A stretch of DNA of 23,092 bases from Candidatus Omnitrophota bacterium. Lineage in GTDB: Bacteria; Verrucomicrobiota; Verrucomicrobiia; Limisphaerales; UBA1319. The position numbers and the translations under genes are program-made. The stretch spans positions 8,091-31,182 of the forward strand of contig JAMCZD010000055.1 in the NCBI GenBank assembly GCA_023473405.1, given 5' to 3'. The notes under the pieces are model-generated. The model made no database searches. It was not told the origin of the DNA and worked only from the letters and a program-made list of their open reading frames with translations. Each line of letters opens with the position of its first letter. Position 1 is the stretch's first letter. Below are positions 15,502-22,876 of the stretch, one piece after another.

Positions 15502-15813
15502 ATGGAAACATTTTTTAATAACCTATCAGCGGAAGAAGGAACCAAGAAGAAACTCCTGCGTGACTTGACGACCTTGCTGGGCGACACGGAGGAGTTGGTC
15601 AAGTTGGCGAGCGAGAATTGGACGAAGAAGACCAAAGAGGATTTGATCGAAGCGATGGAAAAGATAAAGACGGGTTGCGAGGAAATCCGGGCAAAGGCAG
15701 TCGTATGTGCCAATGCCACGGATCAGAACATTCGCCGGTACCCCTATCCGTGGGTGGGATTCGCATTCGGCGTTGGCTTGCTTGCCGGTCTTTTGGTAAA
15801 TCGAAACTCGTGA
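15502..15813 (+). CDS. DUF883 (ElaB/YqjD-like) membrane-anchored protein
   Basis: A 103-residue protein. Residues 1 to about 75 are charged and helical (KKKLLRDLTTLLGDTEELVK), and residues 83-99 (PWVGFAFGVGLLAGLLV) form a single C-terminal membrane helix ending in NRNS. This is the layout of the DUF883/ElaB/YqjD family; the E. coli members anchor to the inner membrane and bind ribosomes in stationary phase. The function here is inferred only from the family. The first 24 bases of the gene are AT-rich and, except for the initial A, recur exactly in inverted orientation inside the upstream gmd gene. Its end faces the gmd-like gene with 14 bases between stops. Confidence 0.85.
   Translation: METFFNNLSAEEGTKKKLLRDLTTLLGDTEELVKLASENWTKKTKEDLIEAMEKIKTGCEEIRAKAVVCANATDQNIRRYPYPWVGFAFGVGLLAGLLVNRNS
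15503..15530 (+). repeat. 28-bp repeat, copy at the DUF883 start
   Basis: Bases 15503-15530 match the minus strand of 17746-17719 at 27 of 28 positions. The first 23 are identical, then one T/G mismatch, then CAGC. The key words are GGAAACATTTTTT and AATAACCTA. In this copy the sequence encodes the natural N-terminus METFFNNL-S of the DUF883 protein. Confidence 0.9.
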
Positions 15814-15827
15814 AAGACGGAAGGGTT

Positions 15828-16814
15828 TTAGTGGGGGTCCCCCATGGCTTCAAGTTCGGCCTTTGTCATTTCCACAATCATTTCGCGGAAACCCGTTTGC
15901 GGCTCCCAGCCTAATAGCCGCTTGGCCTTAGCCGGGTTGCCGACCAATTGACCGGTTTCGGCCGTCCGTATCAAGGAAGGGTCTTGACGAACATATTCGC
16001 GCCAATCCCGCTGAACAGAGGCGAAAGCCACCTCGACCACATCCTGCACGGTATGAAGCTGGCCGGTCGCAAAGACAAAGTCTCCCGGGGATGAATATTG
16101 GAGGGCGAGCCACATGCCGCGCACATAGTCCCGGGCATGTCCCCAGTCCCGTTTGGCCTCCATGTTACCGAGGCGCAACTCGGTCTGGCGGCCCAGTTTG
16201 ATGGCGGCGGCGGCACGGCAGATTTTGCGGGTCACGAAATTTTCACCGCGTCGCGGGGACTCATGGTTGTAAAGAATACCGTTCGATGCGAAGACACCGA
16301 AGGATCGGCGGTAAACCGTTGTCAATTGGGTGGCAAAGGCCTTGGCGCAACCATACGGATTAACCGGTGCGACCGGGCACTGTTCATCCTGGGGCGCTTG
16401 CGCGGGTTGGCCAAAGATTTCGCTGGATGAAGCGTGGAACAGTCGGGGGGTATGGGGCAGGTCGCGAAACATCTCCAGCAACTCGAGGGTAGCCAGGGCG
16501 GTGAACCTGCAGGTTGATTCCGCCATTTCAAAGCTCAGGCCCACGTCGCTTTGACCGGCCAGGTGATATATTTCATCCGGCTGCACCTTGACCAACACGC
16601 GCCTCAAGGCGAGCGGGTCTTCGAAATCGGCGGTGTGGAGGAAAAGCCTGCGATCGTAAAGGTCGGCGTCGCTTATCAGGTGGCTTATCCGAGAGCGGCC
16701 CAGGCTGCTGTGGCGGCGGACAAGGCCGTGGACCTCATAGCCCTTTTCGAGCAGCAACTCGCTCAAATACGAACCGTCTTGTCCGGTGATCCCGGTAATA
16801 AAGCAGCGCGGCAT
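15828..16814 (-). CDS. gmd: GDP-mannose 4,6-dehydratase paralogue
   Basis: A 328-residue short-chain dehydrogenase/reductase of the GDP-mannose 4,6-dehydratase group, which converts GDP-mannose to GDP-4-keto-6-deoxymannose for fucose, rhamnose or perosamine-type sugars. The NADP-binding [20 protein letters not shown] run is at 6-25, followed by GYEVHGLVRRHSS (25-37). The active-site elements are SSSEIFG (129-135) and Y154-G-C-A-K158. The Gmd-typical [16 protein letters not shown] is at 183-198. TADFED replaces the usual GDLSD, so it is a divergent paralogue. It starts 4 bases after the stop of the upstream gmd gene and is probably translationally linked to it. The exact sugar made is uncertain, since no reductase or epimerase partner is present. 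Confidence 0.88.
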   Translation of the reverse strand: MPRCFITGITGQDGSYLSELLLEKGYEVHGLVRRHSSLGRSRISHLISDADLYDRRLFLHTADFEDPLALRRVLVKVQPDEIYHLAGQSDVGLSFEMAESTCRFTALATLELLEMFRDLPHTPRLFHASSSEIFGQPAQAPQDEQCPVAPVNPYGCAKAFATQLTTVYRRSFGVFASNGILYNHESPRRGENFVTRKICRAAAAIKLGRQTELRLGNMEAKRDWGHARDYVRGMWLALQYSSPGDFVFATGQLHTVQDVVEVAFASVQRDWREYVRQDPSLIRTAETGQLVGNPAKAKRLLGWEPQTGFREMIVEMTKAELEAMGDPH

Positions 16815-16818
16815 GGGA

Positions 16819-17832
16819 TTAATCGCTGTATCGTAATTTGCCTTCGCGTTGGTCCTTCAGGAGCTGGATGTCGGCGTCAACCATGAGCTTGACCAGGTCG
16901 GGGAAGCGAGTTTTGGGTTCCCATCCGAGCTGGCGTCGGGCCTTGCTGTAATCGCCGATCAACTGATCCACTTCAGTGGGGCGGTTATAGCGCGAATCGG
17001 TTTCCAAGTGCTTTCGCCAGTCCAGTCCCGCCCGGCTGAAGGCCAGTTCGAGGAATTCGCGAACCGAATGTGATTCATTAGTTGCGATGACGTAGTCGCC
17101 GGGTTCGTCCTGCTGGAGCATGTGCCACATGGCCTCCACGTATTCCTTGGCATAACCCCAATCCCGCCTTGCCTCGAGCTGGCCGAGGAAGAGTTTTTCC
17201 TGCAAACCGGACTGGATACGGGCTACGGCGCGCGTAATTTTACGGGTAACGAAGGTCTCGCCTCGCCGGGGGGATTCATGGTTGAAAAGGATGCCGTTGC
17301 TGGCGTGCAGACCGTAGGCTTCGCGGTAATTGACCGTGATCCAATAAGCGAAGACCTTGGCGCAAGCATAGGGACTTCGAGGGTAAAACGGGGTGGACTC
17401 AGTCTGCGGCACTTCCCGAGCCTTGCCGAACATCTCGCTGGATGAGGCCTGATAGAAGCGCGCATGGACACCGGTTTGGCGGATGGCTTCCAAGAGCCGG
17501 AGGGCGCCCACGGCGGTTATATCGGTGGTGTATTCCGGAATGTCAAAGCTGACGCGCACGTGGCTCTGGGCGGCGAGGTTGTAAACCTCGGTGGGTTGAA
17601 TCTTGCCGATGAGCTGATTCAATGCGCTTGCATCGCTCAAATCGCCATAATGCAAGAAGAATGGGCGCTGGCCCAAATGCGGATCGGAATAAATGGGGTC
17701 CAACCGGCTGGTGTTGAAGCTGCTAGGTTATTAAAAAATGTTTCCAACCTCGTAGCCCTTGGACAAGAGTAATTCGGCCAGATAAGAACCGTCCTGGCCG
17801 GTAACGCCCGTGATAAGTGCCTTGCTAACCAT
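16819..17832 (-). pseudogene. gmd: GDP-mannose 4,6-dehydratase broken by two in-frame stops
   Basis: Over 338 codons including the natural stop this reads as a complete Gmd. It starts at 17832 with [20 protein letters not shown], preceded by GGAG, and keeps [16 protein letters not shown] (130-136), YACAK (155-159) and the [16 protein letters not shown] run. Codons 34 and 35 are TAA TAA (17733-17728). Intact homologues, including the neighbour's GYEVHGLVRRHSS, have seven residues of HGIIRRS type after GYEV; here the seven codons read G-N-I-F-stop-stop-P, and [12 protein letters not shown] resumes in the same frame. The replaced bases match the start of the DUF883 gene. An internal start (Met44, at 17703) would lack the nucleotide-binding loop, so a functional product is unlikely unless the change is a sequence error. 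Confidence 0.85.
17719..17746 (-). repeat. 28-bp repeat, inverted copy inside gmd
   Basis: This is the minus-strand copy of the sequence at the DUF883 start (15503-15530): 27 of 28 identical, the first 23 contiguous. It covers exactly the seven codons after GYEV in gmd plus a few flanking bases that may be native. It introduces TAA TAA at 17733-17728. Confidence 0.9.
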
Positions 17833-18036
17833 ATAGTCTCCACGATCAGCTTGGAGAATTTCATCGAGAATGGCAAGTGGCATTACCGCCCGATCCGGCC
17901 GTGGTGTGGACAGGAGTCGGGGCCGTGATCGGTGGCAGGTCAACGGCGGACGGGGATGACGATAACGGTTTGACTTGCTGCCAAGAGAAACGTAATTTCT
18001 CATGAAATGTTGGCTGCTGAAACTAAGGCGGTGACG
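17833..18036. promoter_or_regulatory. Divergent promoter region, gmd / polyprenyl synthase
   Basis: On the plus strand, TTGACT (17970-17975), a 17-base spacer and TAATTT (17993-17998) form a good sigma-70 candidate. Transcription would begin near 18005, which favours the polyprenyl synthase start at 18037 over the ATG at 18007. No equally good promoter is visible for gmd, though GGAG lies just before its start. Confidence 0.45.
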
Positions 18037-19059
18037 ATGCCTGTCAAATCCGGGTCCAGCGCCGATGCGCGCGTTTTTTGGAAAAGGATTGTGGAACCGG
18101 TCGAGCCGTTTCTGGAGCAGGTGGCGCACCAACTGGAAAAACAGGTGCAGGCCTTCGAACCGGAGATGGCTATTTATACCCGGTACGTGTTGGCCAACCA
18201 GGGCAAACAGCTTCGCCCGGCCTTAGTGATCTTGAGCGCGGGCGCCGTTGGCGAGGTTACCCGGGATTTGGTGACCGTGGCGGTGATCATCGAGATGGTC
18301 CATTTGGCTACCTTGATTCACGATGACGTGGTGGATGAAGGCGAGATGCGCCGCCAGCAGCCGACGCTTGCTGCCAACTGGGGAAACGAGATATCGGTTC
18401 TCCTGGGGGATTGCCTGTTTGCCCATGCCGTGAAATTAGCCGCCAGTTTCCCCACACCAGATATCTGCCGAGCCGTTGCTGCGGCCACCAACGCGGTTTG
18501 TTCCGGTGAAATCCTGCAGAACCAACAGCGCGGCAACTTCCATCTGTCTCGGGCTGAATATTTCAAAATTCTGGGCATGAAAACAGCCGAGCTGTTCGCA
18601 CTTTCGTGTGATTTGGGGGCTGGCCTGGGCGGGACGAAAGGAGTGAAGCGTTCAGCCTTGCGCCAATACGGCTTGGCCCTGGGAACCGCTTACCAACTCT
18701 ATGATGATTGCCTGGATTTGTTCGGGACCGAGGCGTCGGCGGGAAAGACATTGGGAACGGATTTGGCAAATCATAAGCTGACCCTGCCGGTCCTTTTGGC
18801 TCTGGAACGCGCCACCGAGTCCGACCAGTCTCAAATTCGAGGCCTCCTTCAGTCGGCAACACCAAACGCATTGATTTCCTTGCTGGAATGGCTCGATAAA
18901 TACGATGCGCTCACCGAGTCGCGCCGGGTCGTTCAGCAGTTTCTTGGCACCGCTCAGCAATGCCTGAAGGCGCTGCCCGATACGAGCGGTCGCACCGCAC
19001 TGCACCAGCTCACTTGTTTTTTGGCGCAACAAACCGATGCTTTAGGGGTTTCATCTTAG
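18037..19059 (+). CDS. Polyprenyl diphosphate synthase (long-chain trans type)
   Basis: Condenses isopentenyl diphosphate onto an allylic primer to make the long polyprenyl tail used for quinones. 340 residues from the chosen start. GKQLRPALV is the substrate-binding GKxxRP-type motif. The first Asp-rich motif is [14 protein letters not shown] (DDVVD) and the second YDDCLDLFG (DDCLD). KTAELFA and the [12 protein letters not shown] run are also typical of octaprenyl/heptaprenyl synthases (IspB/HepS). Product length cannot be fixed from sequence. AAGGCGG at 18025-18031 and the promoter position favour 18037; the alternative start at 18007 adds ten residues. The sigma factor gene follows after 17 bases. 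Confidence 0.93.
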   Translation: MPVKSGSSADARVFWKRIVEPVEPFLEQVAHQLEKQVQAFEPEMAIYTRYVLANQGKQLRPALVILSAGAVGEVTRDLVTVAVIIEMVHLATLIHDDVVDEGEMRRQQPTLAANWGNEISVLLGDCLFAHAVKLAASFPTPDICRAVAAATNAVCSGEILQNQQRGNFHLSRAEYFKILGMKTAELFALSCDLGAGLGGTKGVKRSALRQYGLALGTAYQLYDDCLDLFGTEASAGKTLGTDLANHKLTLPVLLALERATESDQSQIRGLLQSATPNALISLLEWLDKYDALTESRRVVQQFLGTAQQCLKALPDTSGRTALHQLTCFLAQQTDALGVSS

Positions 19060-19076
19060 GAATTAACCCTGGTCAT

Positions 19077-19694
19077 ATGATCGAAACGGCCACTGCCAAG
19101 GCTCCAGCGCCTTTGCCCCTCAGCGAGGTCGATGACGAGCAACTTGTCAGTCGCTCGCAGCGGGGGGATTTGACGGCGTACGATGAACTCGTGCGGCGTT
19201 ACCAGGAGCGAATTTACGCCACCGTTTATCATATGACATCCAACCATGAGGATGCCAACGACCTGGCCCAGGAATCTTTCATCAAAGCGTTCCGCGCCCT
19301 GAAATCGTTCAAAGGCGATTCGAGCTTTTTCACCTGGGTTTACCGCATCGCCGTAAACAAGACCATCAATTTCCTTAAGCAACGAAAGAACCGCACCTAC
19401 CTGAGTCTGAACGACGTGGACGTGAATGCCGAACACGACCCCGATCTTGTGGCCTTGATTTCCGATAAAACCCCGCGGCGCGACCTTAATTTGGCTGAGT
19501 TGCAGGAGAAATTGAACATGGCCATGCAGAAGTTGTCCATCGACCATAGAACGGTTGTTACCCTGCATGATATACAGGGTTTATCGCACGAAGAGATCAG
19601 CAAGATAATGGATTGCAACGTTGGGACCGTGCGCTCGCGTTTGTTTTACGCACGGCAGCAATTGCAAGCCTACTTGATTGATTATCTCAAATAG
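19077..19694 (+). CDS. ECF-family RNA polymerase sigma factor (RpoE-like)
   Basis: A 205-residue sigma-70 family factor of extracytoplasmic-function size. Region 2 is clear: YDELVRRYQERIYATVY, then DANDLAQESFIKAFRALKSF (59-78) and FFTWVYRIAVNKTINFLKQR (84-103). Region 4 holds the helix-turn-helix, from LSIDHRTVVTLHDIQGLSHE (153-172) through ISKIMDCNVGTVRSRLFYAR. The ATG at 19077 was chosen because longer versions run into the polyprenyl synthase gene. The next gene begins 7 bases later and encodes a membrane protein, the usual place for an anti-sigma partner. It probably directs an envelope-related regulon (inference). Confidence 0.94.
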   Translation: MIETATAKAPAPLPLSEVDDEQLVSRSQRGDLTAYDELVRRYQERIYATVYHMTSNHEDANDLAQESFIKAFRALKSFKGDSSFFTWVYRIAVNKTINFLKQRKNRTYLSLNDVDVNAEHDPDLVALISDKTPRRDLNLAELQEKLNMAMQKLSIDHRTVVTLHDIQGLSHEEISKIMDCNVGTVRSRLFYARQQLQAYLIDYLK

Positions 19695-19701
19695 CACAGA
19701 T

Positions 19702-20163
19702 ATGAAATCCGCGCCGGAAGACTTCGAGAATTTGTCAAGATTGCTATCGTTGAAGCGACACGAACAGCCGCCGCCTGGATATTTCGACGATTTCAGCAGC
19801 CAGGTCATTGCCGGGATCAGGGCTGGAGCGGCTGAGCCGATCACGGGATGGCAACGTCTGGTGGAGGTATTGAAATGCAGGCCGGTACTGGCGGGCGCCT
19901 ATGGGGTGGCAGTATGCGGATTGCTCTTGTTGGGATTAAACCTTTCGCGGATGATGGGTGATCGACCGGAGAGTGTCCCCAAGGACTGGGTATCTTTCGC
20001 GCCCATGATGCTCAATGTCACCAGTGATTGGTCTTCGCAGGGTTTTTCCCAGCCGTGGTCATCGAGCGTTGCGCCGGTTTTGAGCGTCGAGCCGCCCCCC
20101 GGCCTGTTTGCGGGACCGCGGCTTAATGTGCAAAGGGCCGCGTTCGAGTTTCTCGGGAATTAG
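19702..20163 (+). CDS. Single-pass membrane protein, putative anti-sigma partner
   Basis: A 153-residue protein with one membrane helix (about 61-81, PVLAGAYGVAVCGLLLLGLNL). The N-terminal 60 residues include LSRLLSLKRHEQPPPGYFDD; the C-terminal part is rich in Pro, Ser and Trp and is probably periplasmic. I do not recognise a named domain. The position just after the ECF sigma gene, and the cytosolic-domain/helix/external-domain layout, suggest it holds or senses for the sigma factor. It lacks the HxxxCxxC zinc motif of ZAS anti-sigma factors, so this role is context-based only. Confidence 0.75.
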   Translation: MKSAPEDFENLSRLLSLKRHEQPPPGYFDDFSSQVIAGIRAGAAEPITGWQRLVEVLKCRPVLAGAYGVAVCGLLLLGLNLSRMMGDRPESVPKDWVSFAPMMLNVTSDWSSQGFSQPWSSSVAPVLSVEPPPGLFAGPRLNVQRAAFEFLGN

Positions 20164-20165
20164 CA

Positions 20166-20183
20166 TGGTGTCCCGGGACACCA
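20166..20183. repeat. 18-bp perfect palindrome, CCGGGACACC family
   Basis: TGGTGTCCCGGGACACCA equals its reverse complement. Each half carries CCGGGACACC, the core of the repeats at 3153-3172 and 4413-4432 around the porin. It starts 2 bases after the stop codon of the putative anti-sigma gene. Confidence 0.65.
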
Positions 20184-20203
20184 CGGCGGGGGCGGTGATG
20201 GAA

Positions 20204-20227
20204 AGCGCGGATGACGGCATCCGCGCT
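20204..20227. terminator. Hairpin between convergent genes, GCGGATG family copy 2
   Basis: AGCGCGGATG and CATCCGCGCT form a perfect 10-bp stem with loop ACGG (plus strand). It lies between two converging genes, 13 bases past the parvulin-type gene's stop. On the minus strand the stem runs into TTTCC, a short U-tract, so it may end that transcript. The core is shared with 13098-13117. Confidence 0.5.
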
Positions 20228-20240
20228 CAATTATTGCTGG

Positions 20241-21290
20241 TTATCGCTTGGACCGCGGGATGATCTGCACATCAGCCGAGGCGCGGAGTTTCTTGAGGAA
20301 ATCCGGCAACTGGTTTTGGGCGGCTTGGACAGCCAGGTATTCCGTGATGTCTGCTTTGACTTCGCTGAAGGGAACCTTCCGCGCCGGCAGTTTCTCGTGC
20401 ACCTTGATTATGTGATAGCCGAATTGGGTGGTGACGATCCCGCTGATCTGGTTGGTGGCGAGTGCCGCGGCGGCGTTTTCGAATTCCGGAACCATGCGGC
20501 CATGGGAAAAAGGCGGCAAATCGCCACCTTGATCCCTCGAACTGGGGTCTTCGGAGAATTCCCTGGCTAATTTGGCAAAGTCTTCACCCGCCTTGGCGCG
20601 GGCGAGGATTTTTTCGGCCAGCGCCTTTTTTTCCTCTTTTTGTTTTTCGGGCAGTTCCTGCCGGGTCATCGGGTCAATGGTCAGGAAGAGGATATGGCTG
20701 GCGACGATTCGGTCGGGCAGCTCAAAGCGGCTGGGATTCTCATCGTAGAATTTCAAAGCCTGAGCGTCCGAGATGGTGACTTTGGCTTTCAATTCCCGAT
20801 CGATAACCGCCTTAAAGGTTGATTCCTCGAAAATGCGCTTTCGGAATTGTTCCACTGTCATTCCCAGGGAAAGGAGTTGTCGTTTGAAGGCTTCCTCGGA
20901 CGGCATGCGCTTCCGATATTCATCGAACGTCTTATCCGCGGTTTCCTTGGCGAGAGCTTTATCGCTCGAGGTGGCTCGCCCGTTGAGGAGTTGGCAATTG
21001 ATCAACCGTTGGAGAACCTGGTCCTCCAATTCGGCACGCCGGGACTCGGGAACGGCCTGGCCTTGGGCGGCGACGCTGGCACGATAGGTGGTAAAGGCCT
21101 CGTCGACCTGGCTGCGTTTGATTTCAAACCCCTTGCCTCGCGCCACGACTTCATCCGGGAATAGGTTGGTATTGGAATTAGACGAGGTCGAGAAAAGGGG
21201 ACTGTTGGTCTCCGATTCAGCCGCGTTGACTGCCGGTCCAGCGATCAAAGAGGCGCCGAGGCAACCCAGTAGAAAAGTGCTTTTCTTCAT
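20241..21290 (-). CDS. Periplasmic parvulin-type peptidyl-prolyl isomerase (SurA/PrsA-like)
   Basis: A 349-residue exported folding factor. Residues 1-23 form a signal peptide (FLLGCLGASLIAGPAVNA). A lipobox reading around Cys10 is possible but the hydrophobic stretch before it is too short. Residues about 45-165 resemble the SurA N-terminal chaperone domain (RRAELEDQVLQRLINCQLL). Residues about 195-300 are the parvulin domain: VASHILFLTID, KAGEDFAKLAREFSEDPSS, QGGDLPPFSHGRMVPEFE and the TTQFGYHIIKVHEK end. It likely assists outer-membrane protein folding, such as porins like the one at 3169. Its ATG overlaps the serA stop by 4 bases (ATGA), so the two are translationally coupled, an odd functional pairing. 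Confidence 0.93.
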   Translation of the reverse strand: MKKSTFLLGCLGASLIAGPAVNAAESETNSPLFSTSSNSNTNLFPDEVVARGKGFEIKRSQVDEAFTTYRASVAAQGQAVPESRRAELEDQVLQRLINCQLLNGRATSSDKALAKETADKTFDEYRKRMPSEEAFKRQLLSLGMTVEQFRKRIFEESTFKAVIDRELKAKVTISDAQALKFYDENPSRFELPDRIVASHILFLTIDPMTRQELPEKQKEEKKALAEKILARAKAGEDFAKLAREFSEDPSSRDQGGDLPPFSHGRMVPEFENAAAALATNQISGIVTTQFGYHIIKVHEKLPARKVPFSEVKADITEYLAVQAAQNQLPDFLKKLRASADVQIIPRSKR

Positions 21291-22876
21291 AGTTTGACGA
21301 TACGGACATTGCTAATATCCGGGTCTTGTTGAATTTCCTCGAGCAGAGCCGGTCCCGGCACGCTGTCGAGGTTCAACACCGTCAAGGCCTGCCCGCCGAC
21401 GGTGTTCCGACTCAGGCTCATGCTGGCGATGTTCACTTTGTGTTTGCCCATCAGGGTGCCAATGTAACCGACAATGCCCGGGCGGTCTTTATTGGTCATC
21501 AGGAGCAGGACCCCTTTGGGAACAATTTCGACCGGGCGATCATTCAACCGGACAATCCGGGGATGATGGCGCGCGCTGAAGAAGGTTCCTGCCGCCGAGT
21601 GTTTTTGACCGTCCGAGGAGACGATTACATGGAGCCATTCGCTGAAATCGGTCTCTTCGTTGGACTTGATGCTCTCCACTCGCAGGCCGAGGGACTGGGC
21701 CAGCAATTTAACGTTGACGTAGTTCACCTCGCTGCCACCGGCGAACTCGAGGAAGCCCTTGAGCACAGCCCGGGTGATGGGATCGGTGGGCAGGTCCGCC
21801 GCCTTGCCGCCATATGAGACGACCAGGCGTTCGTTGCTCTTTGGCGCCAGTTGAGCCAATAACCGACCCAGCTTTTCGCCCAAATTCAGATAAGGCTTCA
21901 CTAATTCGTAGGTCTTTGTATCCAGGCTCGGCAGGTTCACCGCATTGCGAACCGCGCCATGCACAAGGAAATCGATGATGGCTTCCGCCACCTCGATGCC
22001 GACGTTGTCCTGAGCCTCGGAGGTGCTGGCGCCCAAATGGGGAGTCATGATGACCTGGGGCAGTGCCCGTAACGGGTGGTCCGCCGGCGGCGGTTCCGTT
22101 TCGTACACATCCAGCGCCGCGCCGGCGACTTGGCCGCTTTGAATCGCGGTGATGAGGTCCGCTTCCTTGATAATGCCGCCTCGGGCGCAATTAAGGACAC
22201 GCACCCCATGTTTCATCTTGGCGAAGGCATCGGCGTTCAGCATGCCCCTCGTTTCCTCGGTCAAAGGCATGTGCACCGTGATAAAATCGCTGCGCGCATA
22301 GATTTGGTTCAATTCCGCCACTTCGACCTGCAAGTTTTTGGCCTTGGAAGGGGCCAGGTATGGATCATAGGCAAGGACTTCCATCCCAAACGCTTGGGCG
22401 CGCCGGGCCACTTCGGTGCCGATGCGCCCCAGGCCAACAATGCCCAGTGTTTTGCCGTAAAGTTCCATTCCTTGAAATGCCTTCCGATTCCATTCGCCGG
22501 CCTTCATGGACATATGAGCTTGGGGAATTCTGCGTGCCAACGCCATGAGCATTGAAAAGGTTAGTTCCGCGGTCGAGATGGTGTTGCCGCCAGGAGTGTT
22601 CATGACCACTATTCCCCGCTGGGTGGCTGCCTCGACATCGACATTATCGACTCCGACCCCCGCTCGTCCCACCACGCGCAACTTAGACGCCGCTTCAATC
22701 ACCTTCCGGGTAACCTTGGTTTCCGATCGGACCACCAGTGCGTTCATGTCCGATACCAGCGGCAACAGCTCGGATTCCGAATGTTTCCGATTCAAGACGC
22801 TAACCTTAAATTCGGGCTGTTGCTGCAATAGAGCAACACCTTTGGGTGATACCGGATCGCAAACTAATATGTTCAT
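21287..22876 (-). CDS. serA: D-3-phosphoglycerate dehydrogenase
   Basis: First step of serine biosynthesis, oxidising 3-phosphoglycerate to 3-phosphohydroxypyruvate with NAD. The 529 residues indicate the long type with an extra regulatory domain. The NAD loop is GLGRIG (148-153). The catalytic triad is R232 (NCARGG), E261 (DVYETEP) and H280 (TPHLGAST). An intervening ASB-like domain spans about 320-450. The C-terminal ACT domain (about 456-529, VLLLMTNKDRPGIVGYIGTL) probably mediates serine feedback inhibition. The start at 22876 follows an AT-rich leader. The stop overlaps the next gene's start. Confidence 0.97.
   Translation of the reverse strand: MNILVCDPVSPKGVALLQQQPEFKVSVLNRKHSESELLPLVSDMNALVVRSETKVTRKVIEAASKLRVVGRAGVGVDNVDVEAATQRGIVVMNTPGGNTISTAELTFSMLMALARRIPQAHMSMKAGEWNRKAFQGMELYGKTLGIVGLGRIGTEVARRAQAFGMEVLAYDPYLAPSKAKNLQVEVAELNQIYARSDFITVHMPLTEETRGMLNADAFAKMKHGVRVLNCARGGIIKEADLITAIQSGQVAGAALDVYETEPPPADHPLRALPQVIMTPHLGASTSEAQDNVGIEVAEAIIDFLVHGAVRNAVNLPSLDTKTYELVKPYLNLGEKLGRLLAQLAPKSNERLVVSYGGKAADLPTDPITRAVLKGFLEFAGGSEVNYVNVKLLAQSLGLRVESIKSNEETDFSEWLHVIVSSDGQKHSAAGTFFSARHHPRIVRLNDRPVEIVPKGVLLLMTNKDRPGIVGYIGTLMGKHKVNIASMSLSRNTVGGQALTVLNLDSVPGPALLEEIQQDPDISNVRIVKL

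Noticed and set aside
17703..17832. gmd frameshift rather than substitution
   Set aside because: Both sides of the break are in the same frame and the spacing to conserved residues is unchanged (seven codons), so no indel is needed.
17731..18132. A separate 133-codon minus-strand gene ending in KGYEVGNIF
   Set aside because: Its last 33 residues are the N-terminus of gmd. The part upstream of 17832 has no coding character and overlaps the divergent polyprenyl synthase.
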